Made by a program: the position numbers and the translations under genes. Under the pieces are notes generated by a model that was not told the origin of the DNA, searched no databases, and saw nothing but the letters and a program-made list of their open reading frames with translations. This document shows positions 7,985 through 14,464 of a stretch of DNA of 18,290 bases, piece after piece. Location of the stretch: positions 1 through 18,290 of the forward strand of contig SKIY01000024.1 of assembly GCA_007116205.1 (NCBI GenBank), given 5' to 3'. This DNA is from Candidatus Izemoplasma sp. (GTDB taxonomy: Bacteria > Bacillota_I > Bacilli_A > Izemoplasmatales > Izemoplasmataceae). Numbering within the stretch: the first letter of the stretch is position 1; each line of letters opens with the position of its first letter.

Positions 7985-8610
7985 AAAAGCATCACCCCAA
8001 GTAAAAAGACAAGTAGTGGGACACTTAAATTATCCAGTCCCTTCGGTGTATAAAGTTCTACCATCGCCGCTGCAATAGCAATTAATAATATGTAGTGCCA
8101 CACAAACGGAAATAAAATTAATCCGATAATCATCGTGACGATAAACATAGTAACAAAGCCAATTAAGCTTTTATTTTGATAGAGTTTAGCACTTTTAAAA
8201 TGTGTTCCGAAAACCGCACTTAACCCATCGCTATAACCCATGACTAAAATCGCTAAAGCCCCAATCATTAACCGGTCAAAATAAAATGCAATAAAGGTAA
8301 TAATAAATAAACTAATCGCATAATAAACTGTCCCTAAATCATTGGTCGTTTGGACATCACGCTCCATAGATTTCACTAAATTAAAACGATACGATAAGTA
8401 GTTAAGCGCAATAAATGTTAATGGTGGAATAATTGCAAAGTAATAAGTATCTTGGTCAAAGAAAAACATCGCTAAAAGCCACCAATTGGCCACACCAATA
8501 TGGATGAATTTGCGACTGCCTTCATCGTTAAAAATATTCAATTTATCAAATAGGGTAGACAAGCCAATCACAGCAAAAACGAAGCCGTATGAGGCTAGTA
8601 ACCCAATCAT
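7978..8610 (-). CDS. VTE5-like phytol/polyprenol kinase, membrane protein
   Basis: A 210-residue membrane protein of the SEC59/VTE5/CdsA-like kinase group, almost entirely hydrophobic segments. Conserved polar motifs sit between them: SRKFIHIG (32-39), DLGTVYYAIS (91-100), MGYSDGLSAVFG (124-135) and NKSLIG (146-151). The DG and KS-x-x-G elements are the nucleotide-binding signatures of CTP-dependent dolichol and phytol kinases. The expected reaction is prenyl alcohol plus CTP giving prenyl monophosphate. A phosphatidate cytidylyltransferase is less likely because the protein is short and lacks that family's C-terminal signature. The gene overlaps the prenyl synthase gene by 1 base (TAATG) and the DUF92 gene by 7 bases, so translation of the three proteins is coupled. 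Confidence 0.82.
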   Translation of the reverse strand: MIGLLASYGFVFAVIGLSTLFDKLNIFNDEGSRKFIHIGVANWWLLAMFFFDQDTYYFAIIPPLTFIALNYLSYRFNLVKSMERDVQTTNDLGTVYYAISLFIITFIAFYFDRLMIGALAILVMGYSDGLSAVFGTHFKSAKLYQNKSLIGFVTMFIVTMIIGLILFPFVWHYILLIAIAAAMVELYTPKGLDNLSVPLLVFLLGVMLLW

Positions 8611-9467
8611 TAAAGAAGTCCCTTTTTATGTAATGTTTTTTGTACGTTTTTGCTGATGCGCCATTTTTTAAATTTACCAACCACGTGGCGCTTATTAATA
8701 TTCGTATAGTTTTTACTTTGGATTTGATCCATAATAGCTTCATAAAACCGTGCCGCTAAATAGGTTGGGAGAATTGAATCCTTATCAAACAACCCAGCAT
8801 TATCATAAAAAACCTGATATTGCTCTTTCGATTTCGTGATGTAGTATTCCATCATACTTCGCCATTCTGCAGTTACAAGGCCTGTCCGTGTAATTTCCAG
8901 TTGAAGTTGATGTTGTTCAATAATCTCATCAGGAAAATAGACGCGATCATTCATTAAATCATCGCGGACATCACGTAAAATATTTGTAATTTGCATGCCT
9001 TTACCAAGTTCTACAGCAACGGATTCAAGTTTTTCTTTATTGTCTTTCAATTGTTCACTTGCAATGACCGGTAGAAGCATTAAACCAACCGTACCAGCAG
9101 CCTTATAACAGTACTTATCTAAATCTGCTTCGGTTTTAATGGGTTTGTTTTTATAGTCATCGCGCATCCCATCAATGAGATCTAAGTAAGGTTTTTGATC
9201 AGAAGGGAATTTTTCAAAGGTTTCTTCTAACGCTTTAAACAATAAATCATTTGGGGTTTCACCCGCAAACGTTGCCTTGATTTTTTCTTCAAGGTCATTT
9301 AACTTTTTCACATCGTTATTGACATCGATAGCATCATCGACACTGCGGCAAAACGCATAAATGGCATAGACTGCTTTTGCTTTTTCTTCAGGCAAGACAC
9401 TGAATGCCTTGTAAAAACTGTGACTACTTTCTTTAATGATGTTTTCGCAATATTCAAACTTATCCAT
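8610..9467 (-). CDS. Squalene/phytoene/dehydrosqualene synthase family protein (CrtM/CrtB type)
   Basis: A 285-residue head-to-head prenyl transferase. The first aspartate motif is CRSVDDAID (D44 to D48) and the second is NILRDVRDDLMNDRVYFP (D166 to D170). Between them lie LIDGMRDDY and the CYKAAGTVGLMLLP helix typical of the family. The N-terminus (FEYCENIIKESSHSFYKAFSVLP) resembles staphylococcal CrtM as I remember it, and the length agrees with CrtM. The enzyme should join two farnesyl or geranylgeranyl diphosphates into dehydrosqualene, squalene or phytoene; motifs cannot decide the chain length or whether NADPH is used. The ATG at 9467 follows AGGAG by 7 bases; an upstream in-frame ATG at 9488 adds seven non-conserved residues. 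It is first in a three-gene operon and has a good promoter. No desaturase gene is in the window. Confidence 0.92.
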   Translation of the reverse strand: MDKFEYCENIIKESSHSFYKAFSVLPEEKAKAVYAIYAFCRSVDDAIDVNNDVKKLNDLEEKIKATFAGETPNDLLFKALEETFEKFPSDQKPYLDLIDGMRDDYKNKPIKTEADLDKYCYKAAGTVGLMLLPVIASEQLKDNKEKLESVAVELGKGMQITNILRDVRDDLMNDRVYFPDEIIEQHQLQLEITRTGLVTAEWRSMMEYYITKSKEQYQVFYDNAGLFDKDSILPTYLAARFYEAIMDQIQSKNYTNINKRHVVGKFKKWRISKNVQKTLHKKGLL

Positions 9468-9498
9468 AATTAAACTCCTATGTTCCATAGTTACCTTG

Positions 9499-9527
9499 AT
9501 TATATCGAATTATGGCGCATATGTAAA
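9499..9527 (-). promoter_or_regulatory. Sigma-A promoter for the prenyl synthase/kinase operon
   Basis: On the minus strand TTTACA (9527-9522) and a perfect TATAAT (9504-9499) are separated by exactly 17 bases. The predicted transcript begins about 25 bases before the ATG at 9467, leaving a short leader with the AGGAG site. Confidence 0.8.
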
Positions 9528-9617
9528 CGTATGCACGTAAAAAAGATAAACTCGTGAGATTATATTTACAAAAACCCCTTCCTTAAGTAAAATGGAGTAA
9601 ACGGAAAAGCGATCGCG

Positions 9618-9710
9618 GTGAAAAAAATCAGTATTGTTGGCAGCATCGTATCAGCCGCCATTACGAGTAGGAAGCTTGTTCATCAAGGCATTAATGAATA
9701 TTTAAAATAA
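9618..9710 (+). CDS. Possible 30-residue small protein or gene remnant
   Basis: This is the only item of note in the ~285-base gap between the divergent prenyl synthase and methyltransferase genes. A GTG-started frame encodes 30 residues opening KKISIVGSIVSAAI and ending INEYLK, then TAA. The opening looks like the beta strand and glycine turn of a Rossmann fold, so it could be the decayed start of a dehydrogenase-like gene, or chance. There is no convincing ribosome site (GATCGCG precedes the GTG) and I recognise no family. Confidence 0.2.
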   Translation: MKKISIVGSIVSAAITSRKLVHQGINEYLK

Positions 9711-9730
9711 ATAGATACAGTAAATATTAT
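9702..9730 (+). promoter_or_regulatory. Possible promoter for the methyltransferase gene
   Basis: TTAAAA (9702-9707) and TATTAT (9725-9730) lie 17 bases apart, ending 22 bases upstream of the methyltransferase ATG. Each box is a moderate match only. Confidence 0.4.
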
Positions 9731-9751
9731 AGAATCTTAAAGGAGCTACGT

Positions 9752-10501
9752 ATGAAAAACTATCAAGATATTAACGCCAATGTCATCGACCAATGGGTTG
9801 ATGAAGGTTGGGAATGGGGAAAACCGATTACTAAAGCCATCTACCAAGCAGCACTTAAAGGTCAGTGGGATGTTGTTTTAACCCCAACGGTTAAAGTGCC
9901 ACATCACTGGTTTCCAGATTTTAAGGGTTTAAAAATATTGGGATTAGCATCTGGCGGTGGCCAACAGATGCCAATCTTTACTGCACTCGGTGCAGAGTGC
10001 ACGGTTTTAGATTATTCTTTAAAACAACTAGAAAGTGAACGTGTTATTGCTAAAGAAATGGGCTATACAATTAACATCGTTCATGCCGATATGACAAAGC
10101 CATTACCATTTGCAGATGACAGTTTTGATTTAATTTTTCACCCCGTATCAAACAGTTATATAAAAGATGTAAAAAGTGTTTTTAAGGAGTGTTACCGCGT
10201 TTTGAAAAAAGGCGGTGTGTTACTATCAGGCTTAGATAATGGGATAAACTACATTGTTAATGAAGATGAAACAAAAATCGTTAACCGCATGCCTTTTGAT
10301 CCTTTAACCGATGAAAAGATTTATAAACAATGTATAGACAATGATTGGGGGCTTCAATTTTCACATACATTAGAAGAACAAATCGGTGGACAACTACAAG
10401 CAGGGTTTACACTGACAGACCTATATGAAGATACCAACGGGGCAGGGCATTTACACGACTTAAATATTAAGACCTACATCGGAACCCGTTGTATAAAGTA
10501 A
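9752..10501 (+). CDS. Class I SAM-dependent methyltransferase (Methyltransf_11 type)
   Basis: A 249-residue cytoplasmic protein with a Rossmann-like methyltransferase core. Motif I is ILGLASGGGQQ (62-72), where the usual acidic or Gly position reads Ala-Ser-Gly-Gly-Gly. The ribose-contacting acid is D87 in VLDYS, the adenine-pocket acid is D113 in HADM, and motif IV is FDLIFHPVSNSYI (125-137). The conserved post-core KKGGVLL lies at 152-158. The N-terminal ~55 residues carry an aromatic-rich stretch (QWVDEGWEWGKPI) that is typical of a Bacillota subfamily of small-molecule methyltransferases. The substrate cannot be told. The start has AAAGGAG seven bases upstream. The gene is transcribed alone, divergent from the isoprenoid operon. 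A role in modifying a lipid or quinone product is possible, but nothing in the sequence demands it. Confidence 0.85.
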   Translation: MKNYQDINANVIDQWVDEGWEWGKPITKAIYQAALKGQWDVVLTPTVKVPHHWFPDFKGLKILGLASGGGQQMPIFTALGAECTVLDYSLKQLESERVIAKEMGYTINIVHADMTKPLPFADDSFDLIFHPVSNSYIKDVKSVFKECYRVLKKGGVLLSGLDNGINYIVNEDETKIVNRMPFDPLTDEKIYKQCIDNDWGLQFSHTLEEQIGGQLQAGFTLTDLYEDTNGAGHLHDLNIKTYIGTRCIK

Positions 10502-10630
10502 TTAAGTCATAAGATAAGCCATCGATTTTTGTCATTACTATAAGTTTGAAAAACAAACGTTGTGACGACAGTTCATAAAAAATGTGCTGATTAAACAAGT
10601 CATATTTACCAAATAAAAGTAAATATTATG

Positions 10631-10636
10631 TATAAT
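10631..10636 (+). promoter_or_regulatory. -10 box upstream of the serine protease lipoprotein gene
   Basis: A perfect TATAAT, directly preceded by TATG, lies 18 bases before the ATG at 10654. No good -35 is found at 16-18 bases; TTTACC at 10605-10610 is 20 bases away. Confidence 0.45.
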
Positions 10637-10653
10637 GAAGATAGGTGGTTTAT

Positions 10654-11394
10654 ATGAAACGATTGTTTTTCATACTTATCTTAAGTATCACAGTAGTCAG
10701 CCTTTCAAGCTGTAAATATTTAGATATATTCGTTGATGATGACGTCAGCGCTTTTCAAGCGACCATTATTGAAAGTCGTGATTACATTCGCACCTCTAGT
10801 ATTCGAGTTGAAACCGTTACTTATCGTGGGGGGCTTATCAGTAGTATTGCATCTGAATCACAAGGGAGCGGTGTGATTTATGCAGAGGACGAAACATATT
10901 ATTATGCGTTAACGAATTTCCATGTGATTGACACAGGTGATAGTGAAGACTTTGATCATACCATTTATGTGTTTGAGTATGAAGAAGCGGTACCTGCAGA
11001 GTTGATTGCGCAAGATCAAGCGTATGATCTTGCGGTGTTGCGCTTTGAAAAAGGCGACTTTACTATTCCGCTTATGGATTTAACCAAACGCTTAGATATA
11101 CCGTTAGAGCGCGGCGAAATGGTGCTTGCAGTAGGAAGCCCAAGCCGTATTAATGCGATTGTAACATTTGGAGAATATAAAAGCATGATAAATATTGACA
11201 ATGTTGAGTTTAAAGTTATTTTTCATGATGCTTTAATATACAGTGGTTCTAGTGGTGGCGCTTTAACAGATGCAAATGGGTATATTATCGGGATTAATAC
11301 TTGGGGAAGTAGTGATAATAATGCTGGTGGACTCGCTGTACCGATTGATAAAGTAATCGAATTTTTAACAGAAAATGATTTATGGTCAGAATAA
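10654..11394 (+). CDS. Lipoprotein trypsin-like serine protease (S1C/HtrA-like, no PDZ)
   Basis: A 246-residue protein with a lipoprotein signal peptide: KR, a hydrophobic core, then the lipobox LSSC with C20 as the lipidated residue. The mature part is a chymotrypsin-fold protease. The catalytic triad reads H90 (LTNFHVID), D125 (AYDLAVLRF) and S200 (SGSSGGALTD), with QGSGVIY and GLAVPIDKV also typical of HtrA/Deg proteases. It ends after the protease domain, with no PDZ domain, which most HtrA proteins carry. It is therefore predicted to be a membrane-anchored protease facing outward. It could process surface proteins or degrade external protein; the target is unknown. ATAGGTGG precedes the ATG at 10654; the in-frame GTG at 10645 overlaps that ribosome site and was rejected. 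A terminator follows at once, so it is monocistronic. Confidence 0.9.
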   Translation: MKRLFFILILSITVVSLSSCKYLDIFVDDDVSAFQATIIESRDYIRTSSIRVETVTYRGGLISSIASESQGSGVIYAEDETYYYALTNFHVIDTGDSEDFDHTIYVFEYEEAVPAELIAQDQAYDLAVLRFEKGDFTIPLMDLTKRLDIPLERGEMVLAVGSPSRINAIVTFGEYKSMINIDNVEFKVIFHDALIYSGSSGGALTDANGYIIGINTWGSSDNNAGGLAVPIDKVIEFLTENDLWSE

Positions 11395-11416
11395 ACCCGT
11401 TCAGCGAACGGGTTTT
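11393..11416 (+). terminator. Rho-independent terminator after the protease gene
   Basis: AAACCCGTTC and GAACGGGTTT form a 10-bp stem around the loop AGC, ending in TTTT. The left arm starts inside the TAA stop codon (11392-11394). Confidence 0.9.
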
Positions 11417-11491
11417 ATAATCGGGAATCAATGAATAGTTATGCAAAAATGCTGGGTTTTTAAAATATACAGAGGCCTAAAACGAAAAAAC

Positions 11492-11520
11492 ATGAAATTA
11501 TCGTAAAATTGCGTTATAAT
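11492..11520 (+). promoter_or_regulatory. Promoter for the peptidase/nuclease operon
   Basis: ATGAAA (11492-11497, four of six consensus bases) and a perfect TATAAT (11515-11520) are spaced by 17 bases, about 41 bases upstream of the ATG at 11562. No other promoter is visible down to 17507, where the gaps are 24 bases or less. Confidence 0.6.
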
Positions 11521-11561
11521 ATATAGTTAGTCAAAGTAAATAAAAAAGAGGGTGTGCATGT

Positions 11562-12203
11562 ATGAAAAAAGTTCTTATCACCGCTTTTGAAGCCTTTAAT
11601 GATGAAGTAATGAATCCAACTGAAGCCGTGCTTGCAGAGTTACCAGAATTTTTGTTTGATGCACGGGTTATTAAAGTAACGCTTCCAGTGGTTTATGATA
11701 AAGTCTTTGAAACGTTAGAACCATTCATTAAAAAACACGAACCTAAGCTTATTTTAATGATGGGGTTAGCTGCGGGTCGCAGCCAAATCAACCTTGAACG
11801 TGTTGCGATCAACATGAACGATGCCCAAACGAAAGATAATTTAGGCAATATTAAACATTTCGATATCATCGATAAAAATGGCCCGGATGGGATTTTTACG
11901 ACGCTCCCGCTTGAAAAAATCGTAATGAGAACGCGTAAAAAGAAGTTACCAGTGACAATTTCAAATACAGCGGGTACGTATGTCTGTAATCATTTAATGT
12001 ATAAAACATTGCTTTATGTAAAAGAACATTTTCCAAATACGAAAGCGGGTTTCATTCACATGCCGTTTGTCCCTGAACAAGTGCTTGATAAACCCAACAC
12101 ACCTTGTTTAGATAAACGATATATGATTGATACGATGACGACAATTATGGATGTCATTTTAAACCCGATGGCGTTAGAACAAGCACAAAGAATAATGACT
12201 TGA
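11562..12203 (+). CDS. pcp: Pyroglutamyl-peptidase I
   Basis: A 213-residue cytosolic cysteine peptidase that removes N-terminal pyroglutamate from peptides. The family triad is present: E79 (NLERVAIN), C142 (NTAGTYVCNHLMY) and H166 (FIHMPFVPEQ). The length is normal for Pcp (about 200-215). One oddity is the N-terminal motif, usually close to TGFEPFGG, which reads TAFEAFND here; both glycines that shape the loop are lost although the Phe residues and NPT are kept. This could alter the pocket that holds the pyroglutamyl ring. GAGGG lies 9 bases before the ATG. It is the first gene of a five-gene run and sits 12 bases ahead of a secreted nuclease gene, which suggests use of external peptides together with external DNA. 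It has no signal peptide, so it would act on imported peptides. Confidence 0.92.
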   Translation: MKKVLITAFEAFNDEVMNPTEAVLAELPEFLFDARVIKVTLPVVYDKVFETLEPFIKKHEPKLILMMGLAAGRSQINLERVAINMNDAQTKDNLGNIKHFDIIDKNGPDGIFTTLPLEKIVMRTRKKKLPVTISNTAGTYVCNHLMYKTLLYVKEHFPNTKAGFIHMPFVPEQVLDKPNTPCLDKRYMIDTMTTIMDVILNPMALEQAQRIMT

Positions 12204-12215
12204 TGAGGTGTTAAA

Positions 12216-14450
12216 ATGAAAAAGATTAGTTTGTTTACAGGAATATTATTAATTATTTTTGCCTTAGCTGGATGCGGGCTTTTTGAACGTGAACAACCGG
12301 TAACGATTTCCTTAACACATAATTTAGATACATCTGAACTTGAAGATGATGGACCCCGTTTATCGGTAAAACCAGCAGATAATATTGTCGAAGGTCAAGA
12401 AGTTATGATTACTGCGAGTACCTATCCAGGGTACCACTTTGTGGAGTGGCAATATGAAAATGGCGATCAATTTAGCAATTTACCAGTGACCAGATTTGTC
12501 GTTGAAGAATCGGTAGCTTTGGTTGCTATATATGAGCCTTATGAAGTAGGGTATTTTAACGTTATTGCTTATAGCAATGATGTGGATGAACCACTACATT
12601 TTAGTATTGAGGGTCCTTATCAAGAAGGCACTATATTAACCATTACAGCTCCGGATGTAGAAGGCTACACGTTTGATCATTTCCGTGATAGTGATACAGG
12701 ACTTTTAATAACACGCGAACAACACTACACGTTTACCGTAACTAAAGACCGTCATATTGAAGCGGTTTACGCACCAGGAGACCGTTTCTTTGTGGTGTTT
12801 GAAACGAATGTTGAAGGGGTTTCTCCAATTGTATCTGAAGCAGGCCCATATGAAGAAGACGATGTGATTGTCGTTGAAGCGCCATTGATTGATGGTTACG
12901 GTTTTATCCACTGGCAAACTGATGATGGTACGATTATTTCAGAAGAGCGGATTATTAATTATATCGTTGAAGGCGCTGCGCAGTTAATTGCTATATATAA
13001 TGAAACATCACTTGTTTATGAAACGGGTTTTGAAGATGTTAGTAAACCATCTTTTGCGCGCGCAACGATTGAAACAAGAGGCTACCAATGGATCTTTCAT
13101 GAAGCATTGATTGGCACGAGTCATCTCGATCAAAAAGAAGGTAATAAAAGTGTGCGACTGCGCAATGGTTATATTGAAAGTGTGTTCGCTATTGAACACT
13201 TAGAGCGTATTACGTTTAAATACGGGACATTTGGTGAAAGTGAGCCTACGAGTGTTAGACTGCTCGTAAGTGCAGATAAAGTATCGTGGTACTTACTTAA
13301 ATCATCAACGGCACAAGAAGCGTGGCGCACGTTTGAACATATTTTTAGTGAAGAAGACTTTCCAGCACATGGCCCAAGCGGTGATGAGCCGTTATACATC
13401 CGTATTAGCCATAATCCAGCAAATCCGGAAAACCAAATAAATATTGATAACTTGAAAATATATGTTAGTGAAGAAAACGATAATATCCAATACCCAGGCG
13501 AACCAACTATTAAGCTAGATGATGATATCCAATTGGCGTACTCATTAGATGAGGTTTGGGAAGGCACTGCGTGTGAGGCATTCTATCTAACAGAAGAAGC
13601 CCAAAGCTGTCAGGTTGATGGGATCGTGGATACCTCAACCATTGGTGAATATGACATAACGTACTATTTTACTGCGGGGGATGTTACCGTTAGTGAAACG
13701 GTTACGAAAGTTGTGTTAAGAGATGCGAGTTATTTAACATATGATTATCAAGATAGTTACTATGCAGGGATCGAAGGGCTTTATGGTGAAGCCCTTCTCC
13801 TTGCATTAAGAGATATTATTCAATCAAATGTAACTTTGCAAAGCTATGGCGATGCGCGTGATATCTTACAAGAAACAGATAGAGATTTAAACAACCCAGA
13901 CAATATCATTCTTATGTATACCCGCACAAGTGTAGACAGTACCTGGGACCAAGGACAAACGTGGAACCGAGAACACGTTTGGCCACAATCAAGACTAGCC
14001 TTAAGCAGTTCAACAAGCAATAGTAACCGTCATATTGGTAGTGATTTACATAACTTGCGCGCCGTGAACCCGGGAGTGAATTCATCTCGAGGCAATAAAC
14101 TTTTTGGCTTTGAGACGACCCCAGATACGTATTATCCTGGTGAAGACCGCGGTAATGCTGCCCGGATTTATTTTTATATGGCAGTGATGTATGCGCAGTT
14201 AACATTATCTGATAATATACCAGATGCGAGTACAACCTATACACCACAAGGTGCTGAACATGGGTTATTAAGTGTACTTTTATATTTTCATTTTGATGAC
14301 CCAGTCGATCAGTATGAGATTATACGCAACGATATTATTTATGGATACCAAAATAATAGAAACCCATTTGTTGATCACCCCCATTTGGTTGAACTGATCT
14401 ATTGGGATCATGAAAACTTACTGGATTGGTTTGATGACTTAGAATCATAA
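12216..14450 (+). CDS. Surface lipoprotein endonuclease I with InlB-like repeats and Ig-like domain
   Basis: A 744-residue multidomain lipoprotein. The signal peptide ends in the lipobox LAGC (C20). Three divergent InlB B-repeat-like units follow (~28-110, 112-187, 188-263), each with GY-x-F-x-x-W/F and ending in an I-x-A-x-Y-like strand. A beta-sandwich (~267-418) opens YETGFEDVS; a bacterial Ig-like domain (~428-500) contains TIGEYDITYYF. The C-terminal ~240 residues are an endonuclease I (EndA) domain with WNREHVWPQS, where H587 is the expected general base of the beta-beta-alpha-metal site. It also has GSDLHNLRAVNPGVNSSRGN (608-627), GNAARIYFYMAVMY and NRNPFVDHP. EndA enzymes cut DNA and RNA without strong sequence preference. 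The protein is predicted to be anchored outside the membrane and to degrade extracellular DNA. GATGAGGTG precedes the ATG. The gene lies 12 bases after pcp and 14 bases before a second nuclease gene. Confidence 0.92.
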   Translation: MKKISLFTGILLIIFALAGCGLFEREQPVTISLTHNLDTSELEDDGPRLSVKPADNIVEGQEVMITASTYPGYHFVEWQYENGDQFSNLPVTRFVVEESVALVAIYEPYEVGYFNVIAYSNDVDEPLHFSIEGPYQEGTILTITAPDVEGYTFDHFRDSDTGLLITREQHYTFTVTKDRHIEAVYAPGDRFFVVFETNVEGVSPIVSEAGPYEEDDVIVVEAPLIDGYGFIHWQTDDGTIISEERIINYIVEGAAQLIAIYNETSLVYETGFEDVSKPSFARATIETRGYQWIFHEALIGTSHLDQKEGNKSVRLRNGYIESVFAIEHLERITFKYGTFGESEPTSVRLLVSADKVSWYLLKSSTAQEAWRTFEHIFSEEDFPAHGPSGDEPLYIRISHNPANPENQINIDNLKIYVSEENDNIQYPGEPTIKLDDDIQLAYSLDEVWEGTACEAFYLTEEAQSCQVDGIVDTSTIGEYDITYYFTAGDVTVSETVTKVVLRDASYLTYDYQDSYYAGIEGLYGEALLLALRDIIQSNVTLQSYGDARDILQETDRDLNNPDNIILMYTRTSVDSTWDQGQTWNREHVWPQSRLALSSSTSNSNRHIGSDLHNLRAVNPGVNSSRGNKLFGFETTPDTYYPGEDRGNAARIYFYMAVMYAQLTLSDNIPDASTTYTPQGAEHGLLSVLLYFHFDDPVDQYEIIRNDIIYGYQNNRNPFVDHPHLVELIYWDHENLLDWFDDLES

Positions 14451-14464
14451 AGCGAGGTAAAAAC

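Noticed and set aside
7978..8610. Phosphatidate cytidylyltransferase (CdsA)
   Set aside because: At 210 residues the protein is short and lacks the CdsA C-terminal signature; its motifs and operon context fit the VTE5/SEC59 kinase group better.
10544..10558. Small hairpin GTTTG-AAAAA-CAAAC after the methyltransferase gene
   Set aside because: The stem is only about 5 AT-rich base pairs with no T-run after it, so it is not a convincing terminator; no other structure is evident in this ~150-base gap.
13169..13567. 132-codon open frame on the minus strand
   Set aside because: It lies wholly inside the endonuclease lipoprotein gene, has no ribosome site, and its residue pattern is a shadow of the beta-sandwich coding on the other strand.
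13912..14247. 111-codon minus-strand open frame
   Set aside because: It is antisense to the catalytic domain of endonuclease I, where the plus-strand protein has clear conserved motifs.
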